Assembly (NCBI GenBank): GCA_965227255.1
Contig: CBDDFS010000004.1
Span: 124,001 to 188,000, forward strand
Direction of reading: 5' to 3'
DNA: 64,000 nt
Source: CBDDFS01 sp965227255
GTDB lineage: Bacteria; Bacteroidota; Bacteroidia; Flavobacteriales_E; Vicingaceae
Below the pieces are notes generated by a model. It was not told where the DNA came from. It saw only the letters and a list, made by a program, of their open reading frames with translations, and ran no database searches. This document shows positions 1 through 8,624 of this stretch, in pieces. Position numbers and translations under genes: made by a program. How positions within the stretch are numbered: the stretch's first letter is position 1; each line of letters begins with the position of its first letter.

Positions 1-1
1 C

Positions 2-589
2 TTCCCACATACTCTTGGTTTCTTTGTTAATCTTGACGGGGAATTCACTACCTGGACCGGAAGTACTTGTCGTGATGATTCCACCATTTTTCTGGAAGCC
101 GGAGATGTGCAGGCAGCATTTGATGTATCGAACAACGGATTGGTCGTAAGTTTTAAAGATAAATCCTTGAATCCTAAATTCTGGGAATGGGATTTTGGAG
201 ATGGCACTCCAACTTCAAATGCCCAAAACCCGAATCACGTCTATCAGGCCAATGGTGTTTATCCGGTTAAACTAAAGGTTCGAAACAGAGGTTGTGTGGA
301 CTCTCTCACCATCGCTTTGAATCTGGAATTCATTGGAATTGATGAAAACGCTAAACCAGAGATAAGTATTTCGCCTAATCCTGCCAGAGAATTTCTCGAC
401 GTGAATATTGAATATTCCGGACAGGAAAGGATGACCTATGAGATATACGGAATTGATGGCAGTCTAAAAGAAAGTGGACGAATACAGAATAAGCAAAGAT
501 TACCACTTGATTCATACTCTCAAGGAGTGTACTTTCTGAAAGTATTATTGCCTCAGGATGTGATTACCAAGAGATTTGTCGTGGAATAA
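2..589 (+). CDS. C-terminal part of a secreted PKD-domain protein with T9SS type A sorting domain (5' truncated)
   Basis: The reading frame is open to the left edge, so only the last 195 or so residues are present. A PKD-like module with the core motif WDFGDGTP lies just upstream of the C-terminal 75 residues. Those look like a type A T9SS sorting domain: SPNPAREFLD, then the YEIYGIDG strand, GVYFLKV and a terminal FVVE. By family knowledge such proteins cross the outer membrane through the type IX system and lose this domain on the way. The catalytic or binding part of the protein lies outside the window, so its function is unknown. Confidence 0.85.
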   Translation, partial: FPHTLGFFVNLDGEFTTWTGSTCRDDSTIFLEAGDVQAAFDVSNNGLVVSFKDKSLNPKFWEWDFGDGTPTSNAQNPNHVYQANGVYPVKLKVRNRGCVDSLTIALNLEFIGIDENAKPEISISPNPAREFLDVNIEYSGQERMTYEIYGIDGSLKESGRIQNKQRLPLDSYSQGVYFLKVLLPQDVITKRFVVE

Positions 590-606
590 AAGATAGTAGG
601 TGTCGT

Positions 607-1281
607 TTAATCGACTTTGTATTTATAACCTACTCCTTTGACCGTCTTTATTCTCTTTTCTCCGATCTTTTCACGGATCTTTCGAATCTGAACATCGATA
701 TTACGCTCGCTCACATAAATATCATCGCCCCAGATCTTTCTCATAAGATTGTTTCTTCGAACAACTTTACCTGCGTTCTCAACGAGAAGAGCTAGAATAT
801 TGAATTGTTTTCGCGGAAGATGGATCTCTTCGCCATCTTTTACAACGACAAATTTCCCATGATCTATTGAAATGTCTCCTATCTCGATGACCTGATTTGT
901 GGGTTGAAATTCTTTTTTCCTTCTTAATAAGGCCTTAGCTCTTGATACAAGCAGCCTGGGTTTTATAGGTTTTGAAATGTAGTCGTCTCCTCCAGCTTCC
1001 AGACCGGCAATCTGAGAATAATCCTCACTTCGTGCAGTGAGAAATGCTATGATAGGTTGATGCCCATCTTTATCTTCCCGAATCTTCATACAAACCTCAA
1101 CACCATCGAAGTCGGGCAGCATCACATCCAACAAAACAAGATCGGGGTTAAATGATTTAATTTTTTCCAGGGCTTCTTTACCTGTGCTGGCCATATCAAC
1201 CTTGAAGTCTTCTTTTTCAAGATTATATTTTACAAATTCCAGGATGTCTGGATCGTCGTCTACAATAAGAATATTGTCCAT
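607..1281 (-). CDS. OmpR/PhoB-type response regulator transcription factor
   Basis: The 224-residue protein has an N-terminal receiver domain: acidic pair D8/D9, phospho-acceptor D52 in LLDVMLPD, T82 and K104. A C-terminal winged-helix Trans_reg_C domain follows (residues about 128-222, with SERNIDVQIRKIREKIG and VKGVGYKY). The Bacteroidota PhoB-like regulators have this layout, but the target genes are not visible from sequence. No histidine kinase gene is adjacent, so it is an orphan here. It is divergent from the lipoprotein/TonB receptor pair at 1.6-5.8 kb, which makes that pair a candidate target (inference). Confidence 0.92.
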   Translation of the reverse strand: MDNILIVDDDPDILEFVKYNLEKEDFKVDMASTGKEALEKIKSFNPDLVLLDVMLPDFDGVEVCMKIREDKDGHQPIIAFLTARSEDYSQIAGLEAGGDDYISKPIKPRLLVSRAKALLRRKKEFQPTNQVIEIGDISIDHGKFVVVKDGEEIHLPRKQFNILALLVENAGKVVRRNNLMRKIWGDDIYVSERNIDVQIRKIREKIGEKRIKTVKGVGYKYKVD

Positions 1282-1297
1282 TAGTGTTGAGTTTTCA

Positions 1298-1305
1298 CAA
1301 ATCTA
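1298..1305 (-). promoter_or_regulatory. Candidate -7 promoter element (TAGATTTG) of the response regulator gene
   Basis: On the minus strand TAGATTTG matches the Bacteroidota TAnnTTTG consensus exactly and lies 17 nt upstream of the start codon. No good TTG -33 box is seen at the usual distance. Confidence 0.5.
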
Positions 1306-1552
1306 AATGCAGTCTTTTAAGCCATTGTTTTGGCTTTGTTAAATAATTATGAAGGGATGGGTGAAGAGCGAATTGAATGCTTAATAATAAATTAACATTG
1401 GCTTCATTATGATGACACATAAGCCATGTTTTTTTGCCGGCTGAATTAAGAATCTAATTCCTAAATGTTAATTCAAGATTAATTATTGAGTTAAAAAATT
1501 CGAAATGATGAAGATTAAGTTAATAGACAATTCACGAACATTTAATTTCTTG
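1306..1552. other. AT-rich intergenic region between divergent genes, with repeated TTAA(C) motifs
   Basis: There is no open reading frame of note here. Several TTAAC/GTTAA words occur (AAATTAACATT, ATGTTAATTC, AAGTTAATAG, and TCTTAACAAAG just downstream), which could be operator half-sites for the adjacent regulator. Such words are also expected by chance in AT-rich DNA. Nothing else was recognised. Confidence 0.3.
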
Positions 1553-1586
1553 TTGACTAAGTCTTAACAAAGTCCTTCTACTTTCG
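1553..1586 (+). promoter_or_regulatory. Candidate promoter of the surface lipoprotein/TonB receptor pair
   Basis: TTG at 1553-1555 is followed after 23 nt by TACTTTCG at 1579-1586, one mismatch from TAnnTTTG. The start codon is 26 nt downstream. Confidence 0.4.
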
Positions 1587-1612
1587 CCTCGAATTCAAAT
1601 CAATAATTTAAA

Positions 1613-2824
1613 ATGAAAATTCAAACTATGAAAACAAGCAAACTACTTGCAGTATTATTTCTTGCAGGAGCTACTGTATTCACTTCGTGTTCAGAAGATG
1701 AAGATGAGCCAGTAAAGAAGTCAACCAAAGAGATAGAGGTTACTTCTAACATTACAGAGAACACAACTTGGAGTTATCCAAATGTTTATGTTCTTAGAAG
1801 TAGAATTTCAGTTGAGGCTGGAGCTACTTTAACTATTGAGCCAGGTGTTGTTGTTAAAGGTGGAGAAGGACAGGAAGCTGCTTCAAAAGCCTTGGTTATT
1901 GCCAGAGATGCTAAATTGATGGCTGTTGGTACTGCTGCCAGACCAATCGTATTTACATCTGTTCTTGATCAAATCACTCCAAGTGATATTAATGCCGGCA
2001 ACATGGCTTCTCCAAACCTTTTGACTACTGATAAAGGACTTTGGGGTGGAGTTATTGTTTGTGGTAACGCTACAATCTCTGCTGGTGGTGATGTTGAAGA
2101 ACTTCAAATTGAAGGTATTCCAACTTCAGATCTAAACGGTCTATATGGTGGTACAAATGATGCCGATAACTCAGGTATGATCAGTTATATTTCAATCCGC
2201 CATGGTGGTACCTTGATTGGTGCCGGTAATGAGATCAATGGACTTACATTGGCTGGTGTTGGTTCTGGCACGCAGATTTCAAATGTAGAAATCGTTGCTA
2301 ACCTTGATGATGGTATCGAATGGTTCGGTGGAACTGTTAATGTTACTAATGCTGTTGTATGGGGTGTTGGTGATGATGGTATGGATACTGACCAGTCTTG
2401 GGGTGGTACAATGGATAACTATTATGTAGTTGCTCCTGAAGGTCACTGCCACGAGTTGGATGGACCAGAAGGAACTGTTCACCACAGATCACACACATTC
2501 ACAAATGGTACAATCTACTCTTTCGATGGAACGACTACTTCTAAGGATCTTTTGAATGTAGATGACAACTCTTTGATTGACGCTGTGAATATCAACTTCA
2601 ACAATCCTCAAACTGGTCAATTGATCAGAGAAGACGACGACATCGATCTTAACAATGTTGCTGGTGTTACTTTCACTGGTGTTACTGTTAATGCTACTGA
2701 TGTGTCTGCTCACGTGGGTGCCGACCCAGTTCCAGCCGGAATTACTTCTGGTTCAACTGGAAACGCTAACCTTGCTCCATTCGCTGACTGGACTTGGGCT
2801 GAAGAAGCTGGTGCAATTGAATAA
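1613..2824 (+). CDS. Predicted surface-exposed lipoprotein with repetitive beta-structure
   Basis: The 403-residue protein has an N-terminal lipoprotein signal (LAVLFLAGATVFTSC) whose cysteine is followed by SEDEDE. Such acidic +2 residues resemble the export signal that sends Bacteroidota lipoproteins to the cell surface. The rest is rich in G, N, T and D, with repeating strands (TIEPGVVVKGGEG, VIVCGNATISAGG) suggestive of a parallel beta-helix; no enzyme motif is visible. An alternative start at 1628 (MKTSK) would give a more typical signal length. It sits 84 bp upstream of a TonB-dependent receptor, with a terminator-like hairpin between, so the two probably work together at the outer membrane. 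The substrate is unknown. Confidence 0.8.
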   Translation: MKIQTMKTSKLLAVLFLAGATVFTSCSEDEDEPVKKSTKEIEVTSNITENTTWSYPNVYVLRSRISVEAGATLTIEPGVVVKGGEGQEAASKALVIARDAKLMAVGTAARPIVFTSVLDQITPSDINAGNMASPNLLTTDKGLWGGVIVCGNATISAGGDVEELQIEGIPTSDLNGLYGGTNDADNSGMISYISIRHGGTLIGAGNEINGLTLAGVGSGTQISNVEIVANLDDGIEWFGGTVNVTNAVVWGVGDDGMDTDQSWGGTMDNYYVVAPEGHCHELDGPEGTVHHRSHTFTNGTIYSFDGTTTSKDLLNVDDNSLIDAVNINFNNPQTGQLIREDDDIDLNNVAGVTFTGVTVNATDVSAHVGADPVPAGITSGSTGNANLAPFADWTWAEEAGAIE

Positions 2825-2869
2825 GCTGGAATCTTAATGATTCAAACAACATTATAAATTAGACAACAT

Positions 2870-2900
2870 CCCCGGCTCACAAGTCGGGGGTGTTTTTATT
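2870..2900 (+). terminator. Rho-independent terminator or attenuator between lipoprotein and TonB receptor genes
   Basis: CCCCGGCT (2870-2877) pairs with AGTCGGGG (2882-2889) through eight base pairs including one G-U, followed by a T-rich run. It sits 8 bp before the receptor start codon, so it may lower receptor expression relative to the lipoprotein rather than end the operon. Confidence 0.7.
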
Positions 2901-2908
2901 TAAATAGA

Positions 2909-5833
2909 ATGAAAAGATTAATTTCCATACTGAGCCTAACACTAATTACAAACATCATTGCAGCTCAAACCGCTATCCGTGGTAAACTAATTGATGATGC
3001 TACGGGAGAGCCGATGTTATTTGCCAATGTGGGAATTAAAGGTACAACCATCGGTGCCATTTCCGATTTCGATGGAAATTTCTCACTCGAGAGTTCTTCC
3101 TTAACAACTGGTTCATACGATATTCAGGTGTCTTTCGTATCATATAATACAAAGGTGATTGAAGGGGTAAAAGTAACCGAGGGTGAAGTAACTCTTCTAG
3201 GTGAGATCAGAATGGAACCTGCCTCAGAACAACTGCAGAAAGTTGTGATTTCTGCTGAAGCTGTGAAGAATTCTGAAACAGCTATGCTGACCATGAAGAA
3301 GAAATCCGCAACCATGATTGATGGTATTTCCAGTGAGGAAATGAAATTGATCGGTGACGGTACAGCAAGTGAAGCTGCTACTCGTGTAACAGGTGTAACC
3401 GTTGAAGGAGGTAAGTATGTATATGTAAGGGGTTTAGGAGATAGATATTCTAAAACAACCCTAAATGGTGTGGATATTCCCGGTCTGGATCCCGACAGGA
3501 ATACTTTGCAAATGGATATATTCCCTACAAATCTGATCGATAACATTACGATCAGTAAGAACTTTACAGCCGACAAACCGGCTGATTTTACAGGAGGATT
3601 GGTCAATATTGATATCAAAGACCTACCTGAAAAAAGAATTTTTGATGTATCTGCCAAGATTGGCTATAACCCACAATATCATTTGACTGACAATTATATT
3701 CAGTATGAAGGTGGAGCAACTGATTTTCTGGGTTTTGATGATGGAACCAGAGCATTGCCAAATGGTGCCAAATCACAAAATTTTCCAACTCCCTTCAATC
3801 CCGACTACTCAACTGAAGAAGTAAATGCCTTTAATCGTTCCTTTAATCCAACCCTTGGCGCAGAGAATAGAATGAGCGGATTGGATTTTGATCTAGGTAT
3901 TACTTTTGGAAATCAGAAAAGTCTTGGGAAAGATAAAGAGGAAGGTGAGATCACGAATTCAAAAGACCCAAAGCTGGGTTATATTCTTTCCGCTTCGTAT
4001 AAATCGGATTATGCTTTTTACGATGAGGTGATCTACGCAGAATTTCAAAGAGATCCAAACCCGGATAATTATGAATTGATTCCGGCTAACTACCAGGAGG
4101 GAGAAGTAGCAGAAAGATCTTTTCTTGTTGGTCTTCTTGGTGGAATCGCATATAAAACCAATTTATCAAAGATTCGCCTGATGGCAATGCACCTTCAAAG
4201 TGGTGAGAGCAGATCGGGTAAATTTATATTAGATAACAATGCCGGTGCTGCCGGACAATCAGGATATCAGGCTTCTGTAGACAACCTGGAATACAATCAA
4301 AGATCGTTGTCGAACCTCCTTATTAACGGTAAACATGTTCTTCATGAATCAGGATGGGAGATCGATTGGAGGGTTTCTCCAACTCTTTCGATCTCAAAGG
4401 ATCCTGATATCAGGAAAACTGCTTTTACACTTGATTTCAGAGGACCATGGTTTTCGCCGGGTGATGGAGGACTTCCTTCCAGAATTTGGAGAGACCTCTT
4501 TGAAATCAACGTAGTTTCAAAAATTGACCTTACAAAGAAATATGTGCTGTCGGGAAGAAATGCCAAATTGAAATTCGGTGCGGTTCATACGTACAAGTAC
4601 AGAGATTATGAAATCCTTTCTTATGGCCTTAGGTCAAGATCATCACAATATTTCTGGCCTGAAGCTGATGCCAATATCGTACTGCTACCTGAGAACATTT
4701 ATCCCAATGAACCCAATCTTTGGTACAATACCGGAAACATTCAACCAAACCCCAATGAATATCAATCTACAGTCAACAACATAGGTATTTATGTGTCGAA
4801 TGAATGGAAATTGACGGAAAGATTGAATACCATCCTTGGTGTAAGAATGGAGAATTATGTTCAGACACATACGGGTAGAGACATAAAATATGCAGGTGGT
4901 GACTTTGAAAATGGAAACAATCTAGACAATGCAGAGGTACTCAATTCAACAGATTTCTTTCCATCTGTGAGTTTAATTTATCAGCTTAAAGAAGATATGA
5001 ACCTGAGGGGATCGTATACACAAACGATTGCCAGGCCTTCGTTTAAGGAACTTTCATTTGCTCAGATCATTGACCCGTTTACAAACAGGATCTTTAATGG
5101 TTCGCTTTTTGAGTACAACGATTGGGATGGAAACCTTGTTGAAACGAGAATACAAAACGTTGACCTAAGATGGGAATGGTTCTTCAAAGGAGATCAAACA
5201 TTCTCAGTCAGTGGTTTTGCCAAGATCTTCGATCAACCTATAGAATTGGTGAGGATACCTGAGCAACAAACCAGCACGGAATATCAGGCAAGAAACGTAG
5301 GAAGTGGACAACTTGCCGGAATCGAAATTGAATTCAGAAAAAACTTCAAATTCATTTCAGACAAGCTGAAGAATTTTAAATTGAATGGTAATGTCACCTT
5401 GGTTCAATCAAGAATCGATATGACGGACAGGGAATTCAACTGGAGGACTTCTTTTGCCAGAACAGGAGAGACCATTGAGAATACAAGACAAATGGCCGGT
5501 CAGGCACCTTGGGTGGTTAATGCAGGATTGGTCTATGGTAATCTGGCTTATGGCTTTGATGCCGGACTATTCTACAATGTTAAAGGGCCAACACTTACCA
5601 TCGTAGGACTTGGACTTTATCCTGATATTTACTCTGAGCCTTTCCATAGCTTAAACTTCAGCTTCAATAAGACACTTGGGGTAGAAAGAAACACCAAGTT
5701 GGCATTTAGAATTGAAAACCTTCTTAACGATAGAAGGGAAGAGTTCTTTCAGTCTTACCCGAATGAGAGTGCGTATTTCACAACATTCAATCCAGGTGTG
5801 ACTTTCAGCCTCGGTGTTACGCACAAGTTCTAA
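2909..5833 (+). CDS. TonB-dependent receptor with N-terminal carboxypeptidase-like regulatory domain
   Basis: The 974-residue outer-membrane protein has a signal peptide (about 1-19), then a CarboxypepD_reg-like domain (about 22-105, with DATGEPMLFANVGIKG and FDGNFSL). A plug domain follows at about 125-235, including YVYVRGLGDRYSKTTLNG and GGLVNIDIKDLP. A 22-strand-type barrel runs to the C-terminal aromatic-rich strand (LGVTHKF). It differs from classical SusC proteins in having no SusD partner next to it. The upstream lipoprotein may play the accessory role. The transported ligand cannot be read from sequence. Confidence 0.93.
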   Translation: MKRLISILSLTLITNIIAAQTAIRGKLIDDATGEPMLFANVGIKGTTIGAISDFDGNFSLESSSLTTGSYDIQVSFVSYNTKVIEGVKVTEGEVTLLGEIRMEPASEQLQKVVISAEAVKNSETAMLTMKKKSATMIDGISSEEMKLIGDGTASEAATRVTGVTVEGGKYVYVRGLGDRYSKTTLNGVDIPGLDPDRNTLQMDIFPTNLIDNITISKNFTADKPADFTGGLVNIDIKDLPEKRIFDVSAKIGYNPQYHLTDNYIQYEGGATDFLGFDDGTRALPNGAKSQNFPTPFNPDYSTEEVNAFNRSFNPTLGAENRMSGLDFDLGITFGNQKSLGKDKEEGEITNSKDPKLGYILSASYKSDYAFYDEVIYAEFQRDPNPDNYELIPANYQEGEVAERSFLVGLLGGIAYKTNLSKIRLMAMHLQSGESRSGKFILDNNAGAAGQSGYQASVDNLEYNQRSLSNLLINGKHVLHESGWEIDWRVSPTLSISKDPDIRKTAFTLDFRGPWFSPGDGGLPSRIWRDLFEINVVSKIDLTKKYVLSGRNAKLKFGAVHTYKYRDYEILSYGLRSRSSQYFWPEADANIVLLPENIYPNEPNLWYNTGNIQPNPNEYQSTVNNIGIYVSNEWKLTERLNTILGVRMENYVQTHTGRDIKYAGGDFENGNNLDNAEVLNSTDFFPSVSLIYQLKEDMNLRGSYTQTIARPSFKELSFAQIIDPFTNRIFNGSLFEYNDWDGNLVETRIQNVDLRWEWFFKGDQTFSVSGFAKIFDQPIELVRIPEQQTSTEYQARNVGSGQLAGIEIEFRKNFKFISDKLKNFKLNGNVTLVQSRIDMTDREFNWRTSFARTGETIENTRQMAGQAPWVVNAGLVYGNLAYGFDAGLFYNVKGPTLTIVGLGLYPDIYSEPFHSLNFSFNKTLGVERNTKLAFRIENLLNDRREEFFQSYPNESAYFTTFNPGVTFSLGVTHKF

Positions 5834-5854
5834 GATTTGGTATAAGAAAATGGG

Positions 5855-5879
5855 AGGCGGCTTCGGTCGCCTTTTTTTA
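5855..5879 (+). terminator. Rho-independent terminator with TTCG loop
   Basis: AGGCGGC (5855-5861) and GTCGCCT (5866-5872) form a 7-bp stem with one G-U pair around a stable TTCG tetraloop, followed by a run of six T. It lies 22 bp after the TonB receptor stop codon and should end that transcript. Confidence 0.9.
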
Positions 5880-6280
5880 TACCGTTAAGCGAATATTTGA
5901 ATTCGTCTATGATATTTGGCAATTCGTCGAAATTTAATGTCAATTCTGTGGGTAGAAATCGACAATTTAACTGCCAAAAACACTCATTCGTCTAAAACTT
6001 GATTCGAAATTTTTAAATCAGATTTCTTTGATGGAAATTTATACCGGTTTTGTTCATTAAAATCGTTTTATAAAACATCAATTTATCGGTCGGCCAGCCT
6101 TCTCTGTTACAATGGCTATGGAACGGAGTTTCGGCGAAATTTTCTGGCTGGTCGCCACCGATAAATTGTTTTCTATTATAGAGCGTCCAGGCGGGAATGA
6201 AGGCGAATTCGGAGGTAGAGGAAATATCGTGGTTTAGCGACCCTTTTCGAACAGACATCAGAAAATCAGTACACAAGTTG
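5880..6280. other. Gene-free structured region, candidate non-coding RNA or regulatory leader
   Basis: These 400 bp hold two nested-looking inverted repeats. One pairs TTTGGCA (5915-5921) and GTCGA (5926-5930) with TCGAC (5959-5963) and TGCCAAA (5972-5978). The other pairs AATTTATCGGT (6080-6090) with ACCGATAAATT (6157-6167), extended inward by GGCCAGCC (6092-6099) against GGCTGG (6146-6151). ATTCGTC occurs three times at 5901-5993. A terminator hairpin follows at 6281. An 87-codon minus-strand frame (6013-6276) covers the second hairpin but resembles no family I know and is probably not coding. I cannot assign an RNA family. Confidence 0.45.
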
Positions 6281-6304
6281 ATCCGGTTTACCGGATTTTT
6301 TTAT
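6281..6304 (+). terminator. Rho-independent terminator with no gene directly upstream
   Basis: ATCCGG (6281-6286), loop TTTA and CCGGAT (6291-6296) form a perfect 6-bp stem followed by at least six T. The previous plus-strand gene already has its own terminator at 5855. This one therefore implies a separate transcript from the 5.9-6.28 kb region, or an attenuator ahead of the next operon. Confidence 0.7.
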
Positions 6305-6362
6305 TTAAGATCTTTGCTGATTCATAGCGGATTATATACAAAAACCACTTTTTGAACTGGAA

Positions 6363-8624
6363 ATGTCGATTCTGAATCAATATAGTTTCAAACCTGAGAT
6401 CATACTGCCTGAAAATGAATCCGGTCTAAGCAGATTACATTCCCTGCTGCATGAAGTATCCAATGAGAATATCCATGATCTGTATTCTTCTGTTCTGGAA
6501 GAAATTGTGCAATTGGATAACCCCAGAAAACAATACACACAGGATGAACTTAAAAGCGAAGTAGATTCCAGACTGGAAGGTATAGGTTTATATCAGGGTT
6601 GCTGGGTTTATTACCCCTGGAATAAAAAGCTTGTTCATCTTCCTGAAGAACATGATTTCATCAAAGTAAGAACGTCAAGAAATCTTTATAAAATAACTTC
6701 TGAAGAAAGAGATCTTCTGGCATCAAAGAAAGTCGGGATCATTGGTCTGTCGGTGGGTCATGCCGTCGCCATGAATCTCGCTCTTGAAAGAAGTGTTGGA
6801 GAATTGAGGCTGGCTGACTTCGATTCAATGGAATTGTCGAACCTGAACAGGATTCGAAGTAATATATTCAATATAAAGCTTCCCAAGATCATTGTGGCCG
6901 CCAGAGAGATTGCCGAGATAGATCCTTTTATAGAGGTGAAAATATTTCCGGATGGGATTAATGAAGACAACATTGAAGATTTCATTGGAGGAGAAGATAA
7001 GTTGGATGCCCTTGTTGAAGAATGTGACAGCCTTGATATTAAAGTTTTGGCCAGGAAAAAGGCTAAAGAGTATGGAATTCCGGTTCTTATGGAGACCAGT
7101 GATCGCGGAATGTTAGATGTGGAGCGCTTTGACCTCGAGCCAGATCGTCCGGTCTTGCATGGTATGATAGATCATTTGGACCAGGGTAATTTAAAGGAGC
7201 TTAAAACCAGTGAAGAAAAGATACCTTATTTAATGCCAATGGTCGGACTGGAAACCATGTCGCACCGACTAAAGGCCTCTGCATTGGAGGTTGGCAATAG
7301 CATTACAACATGGCCACAGCTTGGCACTTCCGTGCTACTGGGAGGAGCTATTCTTTCAGATACATATCGCAGAATTATTCTGGGGGATTTTAAAGGATCT
7401 GGCAGGTTTATTGTTGATCCGGCTAAAATTATCACTGAAGATGTTAATTCAGAGAATAATGAAAATTCAGCCAGACCAAGAGGTATTCTCTCTAAAAAGG
7501 ATATGCTTGGTATCGTGAGTGAGTATTCTTTCGAATCAGGAGATGACATAAGCAAAAAAGAAATTGAAGCACTTGTTGAAGCAGCCAGCAAGGCACCATC
7601 AGGAGGAAATGCACAGCCATGGAAGTTTCTATTTAAAAAAGGGGGGTTACATTTATTTCTGGATAGGTCCAGCTCTGAATCCTTTATGGATTTCAAATAT
7701 TCAGCCTCTTATATGGCACTGGGTGCTGCATTGGAAAATATCAAGATCAAGTCTGAAGCTTTGGGTTATAAGACGAATGTCAAATCATTCCCAATAAATG
7801 AAAATTCAGATCTCATTGCCAGCCTTTCTTTTCTTAAGTCAGAATCCTCTCAAAGTGATCTTGAGGATCAGATAGATAAGAGATATACCGATCGCAGAAT
7901 GTCAGGGCATGAAGAAATTCCCGCTCAAAGTATAGATGATTTAAAAGCCATTGCCTCGAATTTCGGTGATATCGAAGTCGATTTTATTCATGACAAAACA
8001 CAAATCGAAAGTCTGGCGGAGGTTGTATCGGAAGGGGACTGGCTGAGAATCATGAATCCTGTTTCGCATCATGACTTCATTTCAGAAGAGATGAGATGGA
8101 ATAAAGATGAGCTGGAGAAGATGAAAGATGGAATTCACGTGGAAGAACTGAATCTTTCTCCAAACGATCTTGCTGGCCTCTATTTAGTGAAGGACGAAAA
8201 GGTTGTTTCTTTCATGAATGAGAATGGCTATGGTAAAGGACTGAAACATATCTCTAAAAGACTTATTGCATCGGCCCCATTGCTCCTTACAAGTTTTTCA
8301 AAGGCCTGGACCAATGAGTCCTTTCTCAATGCTGGAATGCTTATGGAAAGATTGTGGCTTTACTGCACGAAAAATGAAATTGGATTCCAGGTAGTCAATG
8401 TTCCACTGGCATTTCTATTGAGATGGAAACAGGGTGATATGACTGACCTGAGCAAGGAATTTCATAAGGAAGTTGATAAGATGGTTGATAAAATGATGAC
8501 ATATCGGTCTGATTATAAGGATTTGACCGATTTATTTATGGTCAGATTATTTGTAGCCAAACCAATCGAACCAACATCTGTAAGAAAAGGAGTTGAACAA
8601 ATTTTAGAATTTGACAACGAGTGA
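6363..8624 (+). CDS. ThiF/E1-like adenylyltransferase fused to a nitroreductase-like domain (Rv1355c family)
   Basis: The 753-residue protein starts with about 115 unassigned residues. A ThiF/E1-type nucleotide-binding domain follows (about 118-340) with VGIIGLSVGH and ADFDSMELSNLNR, the usual ATP-contacting segments. The C-terminal half (about 390-740) resembles the FMN nitroreductase fold, starting with ALVEAASKAPSGGNAQPW. The order matches proteins annotated as the Rv1355c family, whose substrate is unknown. The E1 zinc CxxC pairs are not visible. The gene overlaps the GNAT-like gene by 14 bp and leads a four-gene operon ending in a two-component pair. The start at 6363 is the first ATG after the terminator. 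Known family, unknown reaction. Confidence 0.82.
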   Translation: MSILNQYSFKPEIILPENESGLSRLHSLLHEVSNENIHDLYSSVLEEIVQLDNPRKQYTQDELKSEVDSRLEGIGLYQGCWVYYPWNKKLVHLPEEHDFIKVRTSRNLYKITSEERDLLASKKVGIIGLSVGHAVAMNLALERSVGELRLADFDSMELSNLNRIRSNIFNIKLPKIIVAAREIAEIDPFIEVKIFPDGINEDNIEDFIGGEDKLDALVEECDSLDIKVLARKKAKEYGIPVLMETSDRGMLDVERFDLEPDRPVLHGMIDHLDQGNLKELKTSEEKIPYLMPMVGLETMSHRLKASALEVGNSITTWPQLGTSVLLGGAILSDTYRRIILGDFKGSGRFIVDPAKIITEDVNSENNENSARPRGILSKKDMLGIVSEYSFESGDDISKKEIEALVEAASKAPSGGNAQPWKFLFKKGGLHLFLDRSSSESFMDFKYSASYMALGAALENIKIKSEALGYKTNVKSFPINENSDLIASLSFLKSESSQSDLEDQIDKRYTDRRMSGHEEIPAQSIDDLKAIASNFGDIEVDFIHDKTQIESLAEVVSEGDWLRIMNPVSHHDFISEEMRWNKDELEKMKDGIHVEELNLSPNDLAGLYLVKDEKVVSFMNENGYGKGLKHISKRLIASAPLLLTSFSKAWTNESFLNAGMLMERLWLYCTKNEIGFQVVNVPLAFLLRWKQGDMTDLSKEFHKEVDKMVDKMMTYRSDYKDLTDLFMVRLFVAKPIEPTSVRKGVEQILEFDNE

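Noticed and set aside
3124..3657. 177-codon frame antisense to the TonB receptor
   Set aside because: It lies wholly in the well-supported receptor gene and has no protein-family features; it is an antisense by-product.
6013..6276. 87-codon minus-strand frame in the 5.9-6.3 kb gap
   Set aside because: It spans a hairpin with complementary arms, has no recognisable domain and an unusual composition; structure explains the region better. It is kept only as part of the region note.
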